This document shows positions 1 to 6,829 of a stretch of 10,045 bases of DNA, one piece after another. The translations under genes were made by a program, and so were the position numbers. The notes below the pieces were generated by a model. That model did not search any database, was not told the origin of the DNA, and was given only the letters and a program-made list of their open reading frames with translations. Numbering within the stretch: position 1 is the stretch's first letter; the number at the start of each line of letters is the position of its first letter. The DNA comes from an uncultured Porphyromonadaceae bacterium (GTDB lineage: Bacteria > Bacteroidota > Bacteroidia > Bacteroidales > Muribaculaceae), in NCBI GenBank assembly GCA_900540625.1, contig UQGP01000057.1, positions 1-10,045 on the forward strand. Reading direction: 5' to 3'.

Positions 1-680
1 CGGGAATGTTGCGCGAGCCTCAAAAAATGCTCGAAATCACCCGTGCCGTCGTCGATGCAGTACACCTGCCGGTGACCGTAAAGACTCGCACCGGATGGGA
101 TCACGACAGCCGCATCATCGTAGACCTGGCCGAAGCCCTGCAAGACTGCGGCATAGCCGCCATCACCGTGCACGGACGCACGCGATCGCAAATGTACACC
201 GGCACGGCCGATTGGGATATGATTGCACGCGTCAAGGCCAATCCGCGCCTGCACATACCCGTCATCGGCAACGGTGACATCACCTGCGGAGCCGAAGCCT
301 TACGTGCCTTTGCAGACAGCGGCGTGGACGCCGTTATGGTAGGTCGCGCATCCATAGGCGCGCCTTGGGTGTTCCGACAAATCAAAAACGCGCTACTGAG
401 CGGCGACCCGGAAGCCGGAGACGGTCTGACGCTGCACGACAAATTTGCCATACTGCGGCGTCAGATACGCGAAAGCATCGAACGCATCGATGACTACCGC
501 GGCATCCTGCACATACGACGTCACTTGGCCGTAAGCCCCCTGTTCAAGGGCATACCTTCGTTCCGTCCCACACGCGTAGCTATGCTGCGTGCCGACACCC
601 CGGACCAATTGGCCGCAATACTGGACGATGTGGAAGCAATGCTTGCAACTATGAACGGCGAGGCATCCAAAAACAACTGA
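1..680 (+). CDS. dusB: tRNA-dihydrouridine synthase, DusB/NifR3 type (5' end outside window)
   Basis: This enzyme reduces uridines in the tRNA D-loop to dihydrouridine, using FMN and NADPH, in the cytoplasm. The reading frame is open to the left edge, so the N-terminal part is missing; about 225 residues remain of a family usually near 330. Visible motifs are PVTVKTRTGWD (the VxVKxRxGWD segment of the flavin-binding barrel), ITVHGRTRSQMYTG, the phosphate-binding IPVIGNGDI, and VMVGRASIGAPWVF. The C-terminal helical domain ends with HIRRHLAVSPLFKGIPSFR, which matches the RRHxxxYFKGxPxFR region of DusB. The catalytic cysteine lies upstream of the window and cannot be checked. The stop is TGA at 678-680. 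The next gene starts 25 bases downstream, so the two may share a transcript. The family is certain; the B subtype is likely. Confidence 0.93.
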   Translation, partial: GMLREPQKMLEITRAVVDAVHLPVTVKTRTGWDHDSRIIVDLAEALQDCGIAAITVHGRTRSQMYTGTADWDMIARVKANPRLHIPVIGNGDITCGAEALRAFADSGVDAVMVGRASIGAPWVFRQIKNALLSGDPEAGDGLTLHDKFAILRRQIRESIERIDDYRGILHIRRHLAVSPLFKGIPSFRPTRVAMLRADTPDQLAAILDDVEAMLATMNGEASKNN

Positions 681-705
681 CACAACAATATAACCAACCA
701 AATAT

Positions 706-1431
706 ATGAATATCACATTATATACTTCGATGCGCAAAGCAGCCGTCACGATAGCGGCCACCCTCGCCTTGGCCGTGGCCACACCTGCCGCCGCTGCCGA
801 TTACGAGCTCAATGTCAAGCCCTTTGACGAATTGCAGGTGGTCAACGACATTAATGTCATATACCGCTGCAGCAACGACTCGGCCGGATACGTACGCTTC
901 AGTTGCGACCCGGACATCTCGTCTATGATTTTGTTTTCCAATAACAAAAACAAGTTGAAAATCGAACTTTCGGACGAAATCACCGATGCACAGCGGCGAC
1001 GCCTACCGACTGTCACCGTGTTCTCTGCCTTCCTGAGCAAGGTCGAAAATTCCGGAGACTCAACCATATACGTCGACACTCCGTCACCGGCTGCCACTTT
1101 CAAGGCTCGTGTCGTAGGCAACGGCACACTCATTGCTCGCGGATTACGCGCCACCACCGTCGAGGGTAAAATTGCCACCGGGCACGGCCATCTGGTCCTG
1201 GCCGGTGAAGCTCAGACCGTTAAACTAAACAATACCGGAACCGGAACCATCGAAGCCGGGACCATCAAAGCCACCACCGGACGATGCTCGATTTACGGCA
1301 CGGGCTCGGTGGATTGCTGGGTGACAAACGAGCTCACTGTCATGGGGTTGGGCTCAGGCAAAATATACCTCAAAGGAACTCCGACGACCAAAAACCGCAC
1401 ACTCGGCATCAAAATCATCCCCGTACAATAG
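706..1431 (+). CDS. Exported head GIN domain protein (DUF2807)
   Basis: This is a probable exported adhesin-like or envelope protein of unknown exact role. The first Met at 706 gives 241 residues. A second in-frame Met at 730 (residue 9) gives a cleaner signal peptide: MRK, then a hydrophobic Ala/Val/Leu stretch ending in ATPAAAADY, with likely cleavage after the Ala run near residue 31. I favour 730 as the true start, but neither site has a clear Shine-Dalgarno. The mature part begins FDELQVVNDINVIYRC, like the opening of DUF2807 proteins (F..I.V...I.V.), and continues as short Gly/Thr/Asn-rich beta-strand repeats (VVGNGTLIARGL, LNNTGTGTIEAGTIKA, MGLGSGKIYLKGTP). These match the right-handed beta-helix of the family. 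There is no membrane anchor or lipobox, so it is probably periplasmic or surface-associated. It follows dusB by 25 bases. Confidence 0.82.
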   Translation: MNITLYTSMRKAAVTIAATLALAVATPAAAADYELNVKPFDELQVVNDINVIYRCSNDSAGYVRFSCDPDISSMILFSNNKNKLKIELSDEITDAQRRRLPTVTVFSAFLSKVENSGDSTIYVDTPSPAATFKARVVGNGTLIARGLRATTVEGKIATGHGHLVLAGEAQTVKLNNTGTGTIEAGTIKATTGRCSIYGTGSVDCWVTNELTVMGLGSGKIYLKGTPTTKNRTLGIKIIPVQ

Positions 1432-1438
1432 CCCCGAC

Positions 1439-1470
1439 ACGTGATGTCGCGATATGTCGCAGCATCACGT
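1439..1470. terminator. Inverted repeat between the GIN protein and flippase genes
   Basis: ACGTGATG (1439-1446) and CATCACGT (1463-1470) are perfect 8-bp arms around a 16-base loop, with one further possible G-T pair inside. The repeat starts 8 bases after the GIN gene stop. No T-run follows, so it is a weak terminator candidate. It could equally be a protein-binding site or a mRNA stabilising hairpin. Confidence 0.35.
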
Positions 1471-1508
1471 CGATACGCACGCCAACGCCGCGCAAACCAA
1501 GCACTTAA

Positions 1509-3029
1509 ATGACTGACGAGCAGCATATCGAAGCAGACACGCAACAGGACAACCTGAAGCGACGCACGGCACGCTCCATGAAGTGGAACGTCATCGACCG
1601 CTTCGGATCGCAGATACTCTACACCATCACCGGCGTAGTGCTGGCGCGACTACTCTCTCAGCACGATTTCGGGCTTGTGGGCGCAGTCCTTGTCTTCCAG
1701 GCATTTGCCTCGTTATTGATCGACAGCGGACTGTCCTCGGCTTTGATCCAGCGCAAGGCCCCCACCCGCCTGGATTACTCCTCGGTACTGTGGTTCAACA
1801 TCATGGCCTCGGTGGCGCTGTACGCCATATTATTTGTGGCAGCGCCGGCCATCTCCGAGTGGTTTCACGGCGGTAACCAACTGACCGCATTGGCTCGCGT
1901 GATGTTCCTATCGCTGCCGCTCAATGCCGCCGCTATCGTCCAAACCAATTTATACACCAAGCAATTGAATGTCCGACCGGTGGCCATAGCCAATGCCGTC
2001 GGGCTATGCATCGGCGCCGTCATCGGAATATGGCTGGCCTTCGCCGGATACGGAGCATGGGCCATAGTATGGCAGACCATTACCGTAGCGGCGACCAAGA
2101 CTCTAATGCTGTGGATTATGAGCCGATGGCGGCCGCTGTATCGGCTTTCGTGGAAAGCCCTGCTGTCGTTTGCAGGCGTAGGCGCCGGAATGATGCTAAC
2201 CTCGCTGCTCAACACTATATTCCTGAATATCTACGCCTTCCTTATCGGCAATCGCGTGGGACTGGTGTCACTCGGCTACTACAGCCAGGCGGACAAATGG
2301 AGCAAAATGATGACCGCGTCCTTGAGTCAGGTACTCACCTCGACTTTTGTCCCGGTGCTGTCAGGCGTACAGGACCAAGCCGAACGTTTTGCACGTCTGG
2401 CCTCTAAAATGGACCGCGTCACCGCATACATTCTTTTTCCGGTGATGGTAGGGTTGGCCGTATGCGCCACCCCGATATTCCACATCCTTTTTGGCGCCAA
2501 ATGGGATGCATCCATCATACTATTCCAATTGCTACTGGCACGCGGAATATTCACCGTCCTCACGGGGTTGTACTCAAATTACCTGTTGGCTCTCGGACGT
2601 GCACGCACCATATTTTATCTGGAAGTGCTGCGCGATGCCGTGGCTTTGGTGGCCATCGCCATCACCTTCCCGTATATGGATTTGAGCACGACAGATAACA
2701 TCGTGCTCGGCGTCGAAATCCTTTTATGGGGTCAGCTTGCAGCAGCCATTGTCGCTTGGGCGGCATCACTCATCGCCGTCAGCCGCGCCACCTCCGTGCC
2801 CATACGGCGATACTTGGCCGACATCGCCCCTTACGCCGCTATGGCCGTAGTCATCGGAGCGGCTATGCTGGCCGTGGGCAACGCCCTGGCATTTTCGCCA
2901 TGGCTGGCATTGCCGGCACAAATCATTCTCGGAGCCGCAGTATACCTCGGCGCCAACCGCTGTCTCGGATCCACCGTGCAAAGCGAAGCATTGGCGTACA
3001 TTTTGCCTCGGCGCAAAAGCGGCAAATAG
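1509..3029 (+). CDS. Lipopolysaccharide/polysaccharide flippase, WzxC-like (MOP superfamily)
   Basis: This is a polytopic inner-membrane protein expected to flip lipid-linked oligosaccharide units for surface polysaccharide assembly. At 506 residues it has the usual family length. An N-terminal basic segment (LKRRTARSMKWNVIDRFGSQ, residues 17-36) leads into LARLLSQHDFGLVGAVLVFQAFASLLIDSGLSSALIQRK (45-83). This is the hallmark opening of the WzxC/Polysacc_synt_3 group (LxPxDFGL, then DxGLxxALIQ). Hydrophobic segments follow near 93-115, 136-146, 160-183, 185-205, 218-245, 306-328, 335-362, 375-390, 400-425, 440-460 and 465-483. The motif GYYSQADKWSKM (256-267) between them is also typical. The start is the first ATG in the frame, 77 bases after the previous stop. 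No glycosyltransferases lie beside it, so its polymer cannot be inferred. Teichuronic acid or colanic acid names sometimes given to such proteins would be unsupported. Confidence 0.9.
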   Translation: MTDEQHIEADTQQDNLKRRTARSMKWNVIDRFGSQILYTITGVVLARLLSQHDFGLVGAVLVFQAFASLLIDSGLSSALIQRKAPTRLDYSSVLWFNIMASVALYAILFVAAPAISEWFHGGNQLTALARVMFLSLPLNAAAIVQTNLYTKQLNVRPVAIANAVGLCIGAVIGIWLAFAGYGAWAIVWQTITVAATKTLMLWIMSRWRPLYRLSWKALLSFAGVGAGMMLTSLLNTIFLNIYAFLIGNRVGLVSLGYYSQADKWSKMMTASLSQVLTSTFVPVLSGVQDQAERFARLASKMDRVTAYILFPVMVGLAVCATPIFHILFGAKWDASIILFQLLLARGIFTVLTGLYSNYLLALGRARTIFYLEVLRDAVALVAIAITFPYMDLSTTDNIVLGVEILLWGQLAAAIVAWAASLIAVSRATSVPIRRYLADIAPYAAMAVVIGAAMLAVGNALAFSPWLALPAQIILGAAVYLGANRCLGSTVQSEALAYILPRRKSGK

Positions 3030-3104
3030 CCCCCGAGGAAGCGGTCTGCCCACGCCGCATCTTACACACTCAGCCATCACACGACAAATCAGCCGATTAG
3101 CGCT

Positions 3105-3152
3105 TTTCCACCAAATGTTTTCTGGTAAAATGTACGATTTCCACCAAATGTT
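3105..3152. repeat. 15-base direct repeat at 33-base spacing
   Basis: The string TTTCCACCAAATGTT occurs exactly twice, at 3105-3119 and 3138-3152. Between the copies, TTTCTGGTAAAATGT at 3119-3133 looks like a partial third copy (TTTC, then AAATGT). Read on the minus strand, the block would encode NIWWKS twice with an 11-residue period, inside an open frame that runs into the antisense of the flippase gene. I do not regard that frame as a gene. The repeat lies in the 256-base gap between the flippase and AEC genes and could be a regulatory site, a small mobile repeat remnant or the end of a decayed gene. Confidence 0.7.
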
Positions 3153-3217
3153 AGGGCAAGAATAGGATTTCACCGGGCTCAAAAAGCAGACGCCACGGGT
3201 GATTTTGGCATATAGGA

Positions 3218-3249
3218 CTTGGCCATGTCAAATAAAATGGCTTAGTTTG
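3218..3249 (+). promoter_or_regulatory. Candidate Bacteroidetes-type promoter for the AEC permease
   Basis: TTAGTTTG at 3242-3249 matches five of the six fixed positions of the Bacteroidetes -7 element TAnnTTTG. TTG at 3218-3220 lies 21 bases upstream, the expected place for the -33 element. Transcription would start near 3256 and give a leader of about 30 bases before the ATG at 3286. Confidence 0.4.
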
Positions 3250-3285
3250 CACGTCTCAAAACATCAGAAATAATCGCTCCACAAT

Positions 3286-4227
3286 ATGGAACACGCAATA
3301 TTATATGCCATAATCCCCATAGCGGTCGCGATGCTGGCCGGATACATCGGCGGCAGACGCGGCACCTTTGACGCCGCAGCCGCCGGAGTCCTCAATCGCT
3401 TGGTGCTCAATATTGCACTGCCCGCTGCGCTTTTCGCATCTATAGTACGCGCCGACCGCGACCTCCTATTGGACAATATCCGCCCGGCGTTGGTGGCATT
3501 GGTGGGTATAATGCTATGCTTTATGCTTGTATATGAGATTTATAAGCGTTGTTTCAGGGCTAACGGCGGCAGCGAAGGTGCGGTTATGGCACTGTTGTGC
3601 GGTTCTCCGGCAATAGGTTTTATGGGCTTTGCCGTACTACAGCCGTTATTCGGCACTACACCCCAAGTGGGGCTGATAGTGGCCATCGTCGGCATAGTGG
3701 TCAATGCCGTGGGTATACCCGTGGGGCTGTCGCTGCTGAATGCAGCCACCGACTCCGGCGCGGGAACTATGCGTGCGGTATTGCACGCACTCTCTCAGCC
3801 CGTAGCATGGGCTCCATTGGCCGCCACGGCGTCGGTTGCCTGCGGTATACACATACCGGAGGAGGCTCTACCGTCGCTGGACTTCTTGGCCGCAGCCAAT
3901 TCGACGGCCGCAGTTTTCGCCGTAGGCATCATTTTGTCCAAGACAAAGATATGTTTCAACATCCAAACCTGCCTCGGCGCCATTCTCAAAGTGATATTAA
4001 TGCCGGCAATACTACTGACAATAGGCATGGCATGCGGGTTGGAAGCAACGACACTCAAGATGTTGGTGATTGCCGGAGCGCTTCCACCGGCTTTTACGGG
4101 CACGATGATAGCCGAGCGCTACGGCGTATATGTCGCATACGGAGCATCGTCATTGGCCCTTAGCGTCCTCGCCTTTATCCCGGCTTGTCCCCTATGGCTG
4201 TGGGCCGTCGATGCCATACTCGGCTAA
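3286..4227 (+). CDS. AEC-family permease (auxin efflux carrier-like)
   Basis: This is an inner-membrane transporter of the AEC family (Mem_trans), whose bacterial members move organic acids such as malate or malonate, or other small anions. The 313 residues have the family's usual length. About ten hydrophobic segments are visible: residues 4-22, 33-54, 66-85, 97-120, 127-152, 172-187, 197-218, 228-250, 256-275 and 284-310. The pattern is two five-helix halves. Family traits include LNRLVLNIALPAALFASI (37-53; the polar-Asn and ALP break in the second helix) and the second-half sequence VIAGALPPAFTGTMIAERYG (261-280), where AEC proteins carry a similar P-containing break. Substrate cannot be read from the sequence. 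The start is the first ATG, with no Shine-Dalgarno but an A-rich leader. Its neighbours are the flippase, from which it is separated by 256 bases, and panB, which has its own promoter, so it is probably transcribed alone. Confidence 0.88.
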   Translation: MEHAILYAIIPIAVAMLAGYIGGRRGTFDAAAAGVLNRLVLNIALPAALFASIVRADRDLLLDNIRPALVALVGIMLCFMLVYEIYKRCFRANGGSEGAVMALLCGSPAIGFMGFAVLQPLFGTTPQVGLIVAIVGIVVNAVGIPVGLSLLNAATDSGAGTMRAVLHALSQPVAWAPLAATASVACGIHIPEEALPSLDFLAAANSTAAVFAVGIILSKTKICFNIQTCLGAILKVILMPAILLTIGMACGLEATTLKMLVIAGALPPAFTGTMIAERYGVYVAYGASSLALSVLAFIPACPLWLWAVDAILG

Positions 4228-4278
4228 GGCTGAAAAACAGATATATATAACATCCTCACCCGATACGGATGCGGCTAT

Positions 4279-4306
4279 GTCCGCGAAGTTTTGTAACTTT
4301 GCGGAC
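4279..4306 (+). promoter_or_regulatory. panB promoter -7 element overlapped by a 12-bp hairpin
   Basis: TAACTTTG at 4294-4301 is a perfect TAnnTTTG -7 element, about 100 bases upstream of panB. No good -33 TTTG is seen near 4270. The -7 element forms part of an inverted repeat: the 12-base arms 4279-4290 and 4295-4306 pair throughout (one G-T pair, 4285 with 4300) around the loop TTGT. The structure begins 51 bases after the AEC stop, so it could also end AEC transcription, although no T-run follows it. Confidence 0.6.
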
Positions 4307-4402
4307 TATTTATCGGGAACGGACTTCGGTACGTGCGCGCGACCATATCGGCACAACCGCCCAAAGCCGTTCCCAAAAGACATTTACACTCATCACAACA
4401 TC

Positions 4403-5224
4403 ATGTCAACCAATACAGTAGACAACAAACGCAAAGTCACCACCGCTCGCCTCACCGAAATGAAGGCCCGCGGCGAAAAAATAAGTATGCTCACCGCGTA
4501 CGATTACTCCATGGCCCTGCTGGTGGACGGCGCCGGCATCGACGTCATCCTCGTGGGCGATTCGGCCTCCAATGTCATGGCCGGCAATATGACCACACTT
4601 CCTATCACGCTGGATCAGATGATCTATCACGCCAAGAGCGTCATCAAAGGCACCAAACGTGCCCTCGTGGTGTGCGATATGCCCTTCGGCAGCTATCAAG
4701 GCAACAGCAAAGAAGCGCTGGCCAACGCAATACGCATCATGAAGGAAAGCCACGCCGAAGCAGTGAAAATCGAAGGCGGCGCCGAAGTGCGCGAAAGCAT
4801 CGAGCGAATACTCAGTGCCGGCATTCCCGTAATGGGTCACTTAGGCCTTACGCCGCAGTCTATCAATAAGTTCGGCACATACGCCGTGCGTGCCAAGGAG
4901 AAATCCGAAGCCGAGAAGCTGATTGCCGATGCACTTATGCTGCAAGAAATAGGCTGCTTTGCCATAGTCCTCGAAAAAATTCCCGCCGCTTTGGCCACCG
5001 AAGTGGCTTCCAAACTTACCATACCCGTCATCGGCATAGGCGCCGGCGGAGGCGTGGACGGCCAGGTATTGGTAATCCACGATATGCTGGGCATCAACCA
5101 GGACTTTTCGCCCAAATTTCTGCGCCGTTATGCCGACCTGGCTACCATCATCAACAACGCCATAGGACATTATATCGAAGACGTCAAGTCCGGCGATTTT
5201 CCCAACGAAAACGAACAATACTGA
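4403..5224 (+). CDS. panB: 3-methyl-2-oxobutanoate hydroxymethyltransferase
   Basis: PanB transfers a hydroxymethyl group from 5,10-methylenetetrahydrofolate to 2-oxoisovalerate, giving ketopantoate, the first committed step of pantothenate and coenzyme A synthesis in the cytoplasm. The 273 residues cover the whole TIM-barrel family. Seen motifs: ISMLTAYDYSMALLVDGAGID (27-47), VGDSASNVMAG, CDMPFGSYQ, VKIEGG, GHLGLTPQS, VLEKIPAALA and GIGAGGGVDGQVLV. By alignment with E. coli PanB, the metal ligands are Asp53, Asp92 and Glu124, and the catalytic base is Glu191; all are present. The same frame is open back to an ATG at 4130, but that would add 91 residues unlike PanB and overlap the AEC gene. 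The ATG at 4403 gives the normal N-terminus. The stop codon overlaps the start of the next gene by one base, implying cotranscription and translational coupling. panC and panD are not in the window. Confidence 0.97.
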   Translation: MSTNTVDNKRKVTTARLTEMKARGEKISMLTAYDYSMALLVDGAGIDVILVGDSASNVMAGNMTTLPITLDQMIYHAKSVIKGTKRALVVCDMPFGSYQGNSKEALANAIRIMKESHAEAVKIEGGAEVRESIERILSAGIPVMGHLGLTPQSINKFGTYAVRAKEKSEAEKLIADALMLQEIGCFAIVLEKIPAALATEVASKLTIPVIGIGAGGGVDGQVLVIHDMLGINQDFSPKFLRRYADLATIINNAIGHYIEDVKSGDFPNENEQY

Positions 5225-5805
5225 TGGTTGCCGCCCGGTATGACAGCATCTCGCACCCGGCAGTGACCGTATACGCGGCATCGTCCGAGCATATTCCGCA
5301 AGCCTATTTCGAGGCCGCGCAACGTCTCGGCTCCATCTTGGCACAACGCGGCGCTGCCGTCATCGACGGCGGAGGCCGCCGCGGCCTTATGGGCGCCATC
5401 AACGACGCGACTCTGGCTGCCGGAGGCCGTGCCATAGGCGTCATCCCTCGATTTATGGAGGAACGCGGATGGCAACACCCCGGCTTGAGCCGCACCATAG
5501 TCACCGAGGATATGCACACGCGCAAGGCCACTATGGCCGAGCTGAGCGACGCTGCCATAGCGCTGCCCGGCGGAGTGGGCACCTTCGAGGAACTCCTCGA
5601 AATCATCACTTGGCGCAAACTGAGCCTATACAGCGGCCCCGTCGTAATATTCAACGTCGACGGATACTACGACGACCTGCTGGCGATGCTGGCATGTGCC
5701 GAGCGTCAAGGTTTTCTCAATACCTACAGCGACAATAAGTTGTACCGCGTAGCCACTACCGCCGAAGAAGCGGCGGACATTGCCCTGGGCGTAGTGCCAT
5801 TCTAA
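5224..5805 (+). CDS. LOG family (TIGR00730) nucleoside 5'-monophosphate phosphoribohydrolase
   Basis: This is a Rossmann-fold protein related to plant LOG enzymes, which release a base from cytokinin riboside 5'-monophosphate or AMP-like nucleotides. Older annotations call the family 'lysine decarboxylase', which is wrong. The 193 residues have the family's length. Motifs: VTVYAASSEH near residues 14-23 (the VxxxSS opening), VIDGGGRRGLMGAI (46-59; GGGxxGLMG), MHTRK (97-101) and PGGVGTFEEL (115-124; the PGGxGTxxE motif holding the catalytic Glu and phosphate-binding glycines). The ATG at 5224 shares its A with the panB TGA stop, so expression is probably coupled to panB. The physiological substrate is unknown. 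A role in nucleotide salvage or clean-up is an inference, and I see no reason to suppose cytokinin signalling. Confidence 0.92.
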   Translation: MVAARYDSISHPAVTVYAASSEHIPQAYFEAAQRLGSILAQRGAAVIDGGGRRGLMGAINDATLAAGGRAIGVIPRFMEERGWQHPGLSRTIVTEDMHTRKATMAELSDAAIALPGGVGTFEELLEIITWRKLSLYSGPVVIFNVDGYYDDLLAMLACAERQGFLNTYSDNKLYRVATTAEEAADIALGVVPF

Positions 5806-5845
5806 GACAGCACACAAATATTTATCATAAAGCAACAACAGCCAC

Positions 5846-6802
5846 ATGCCGGCCACGACAGACTCCATACAGCTTTTCGGACACAGCGACAACCCCCGCA
5901 TCCCTGTGTCCGCTGCGGTCTCAACGCCCAAGCATGCAAAGGCTGACGCGCCCGCCACGTCCCACGTACTCACAGGTCCCGATCCGGCCGACAGCGTGCT
6001 TATGCACGACATACACGCACCCTTCACCGCCGACAGCCTGGCCATCTGCCATGTCCCGCAACCGGCTAAAGAACAAGTGCGTACGCATACCGCCGTACCG
6101 CCGCAACCCCCGGCATGGACCAAAGGGCTGGAGCCGCGACCGCTGCCTCCGGGAGCCAATTCCGATATGCCGGCATTACTCGGCATAGGCGTCATCATCG
6201 CCATCGTCAGCCTGCGCCGAGGCTCACGTCTGCTCTCAACCATAGGGCACGACCTGCGTCCCGGAGTACGCACTACCCGTCGTTACGACGAGCGTGATGC
6301 CGCCGACAGATGGAGCCTCGCCGGAATATACACCTTGCTCATAATTTGCTGTACTATACTGCTCACCAAGGCTCTCGAGCCCGCCATACCTTCCGTAGCC
6401 GACCTCGGCACCGTGCCTACGCTACTGCTGACACTGGCCGTCGGCGCATACTTCCTCGTTATGCTCGCCGGATACAATATCGTGGGTTACACCTTCGGCG
6501 ATACGCACAAGCGAGCGGCGTGGTTGCGTGCATACAATGCCACACAAGTTCCGTTGGCCTTGGCGCTGACCATGCCGGTGACCCTCGCCGTCTTCGACCC
6601 GCCGGCCTCCGGAGTGGCACTCATCATCGCCGCCGCAATGTACGGAGTGGCACGTATCGCTTTTTTTATCAAAGGTTTTAGCATTTTTTACACTAATATT
6701 TCCTCGCCGTTTTACTTTATTTTGTACCTTTGCACTCTCGAAATCACTCCCGTGATTTTTTTATATTCTTGTGCTCTGAAAATCGTCAGCGTAGGTGCAT
6801 AA
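5846..6802 (+). CDS. DUF4271 membrane protein
   Basis: This is an inner-membrane protein of unknown function, typical of Bacteroidetes and commonly found just upstream of hemD. The 318 residues divide into a Pro/Ala/Thr-rich, probably disordered N-terminal part (1-107) and a membrane domain. Hydrophobic segments lie near 108-123, 157-175, 188-212, 233-250, 255-276 and 287-308. A basic, charged stretch (RRGSRLLSTIGHDLRPGVRTTRRYDERD, 124-151) follows the first segment. The end, FYFILYLCTLEITPVIFLY (289-307), resembles the conserved C-terminal motif of DUF4271. The start is the first ATG, 40 bases after the LOG gene. The last 140 bases are strikingly rich in A+T and contain a promoter for hemD. 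The stop is TAA at 6800-6802, in the same frame as hemD. The family is assigned from the C-terminal motif and context; no function can be given. Confidence 0.8.
   Translation: MPATTDSIQLFGHSDNPRIPVSAAVSTPKHAKADAPATSHVLTGPDPADSVLMHDIHAPFTADSLAICHVPQPAKEQVRTHTAVPPQPPAWTKGLEPRPLPPGANSDMPALLGIGVIIAIVSLRRGSRLLSTIGHDLRPGVRTTRRYDERDAADRWSLAGIYTLLIICCTILLTKALEPAIPSVADLGTVPTLLLTLAVGAYFLVMLAGYNIVGYTFGDTHKRAAWLRAYNATQVPLALALTMPVTLAVFDPPASGVALIIAAAMYGVARIAFFIKGFSIFYTNISSPFYFILYLCTLEITPVIFLYSCALKIVSVGA
6725..6732 (+). promoter_or_regulatory. Probable hemD promoter -7 element inside DUF4271
   Basis: TACCTTTG is a perfect match to the Bacteroidetes -7 consensus TAnnTTTG and lies about 100 bases before the hemD start. 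TTTC at 6699-6702, 22 bases upstream, is a weak -33 partner. The surrounding 6660-6760 stretch is rich in A+T compared with the rest of the region. The element coincides with codons Y294-L295-C296 of the DUF4271 protein. Confidence 0.6.
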
Positions 6803-6829
6803 ATAACAACAAAACAATTATTTAGGCAA

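Larger units (their letters stand above)
3030..3285. other. Intergenic region between flippase and AEC permease
   Basis: This is the longest non-coding gap in the window (256 bases) and is visibly richer in A+T than its neighbours in its second half. It holds the 15-base direct repeats at 3105-3152 and a candidate promoter near 3218-3249. I see no clear hairpin terminator after the flippase stop and no convincing open reading frame of its own on either strand. Confidence 0.6.

Noticed and set aside
2766..3182. A minus-strand open frame beginning with an NIWWKS repeat
   Set aside because: Most of it is antisense to the flippase gene and has no recognisable domain. Only the repeat itself is kept as an observation.
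4130..4402. A 91-codon upstream extension of panB
   Set aside because: It would overlap the AEC gene by about 98 bases, run through the promoter hairpin and add residues unlike any PanB. The ATG at 4403 gives the normal N-terminus.
4841..5344. A 167-codon minus-strand open frame across panB and the LOG gene
   Set aside because: It is fully antisense to two certain genes and has no family traits.
6661..6690. Runs of seven and six T in the DUF4271 gene as a frameshift or terminator
   Set aside because: The reading frame continues into the expected C-terminal motif without a shift, and no G+C-rich stem precedes the T-runs.
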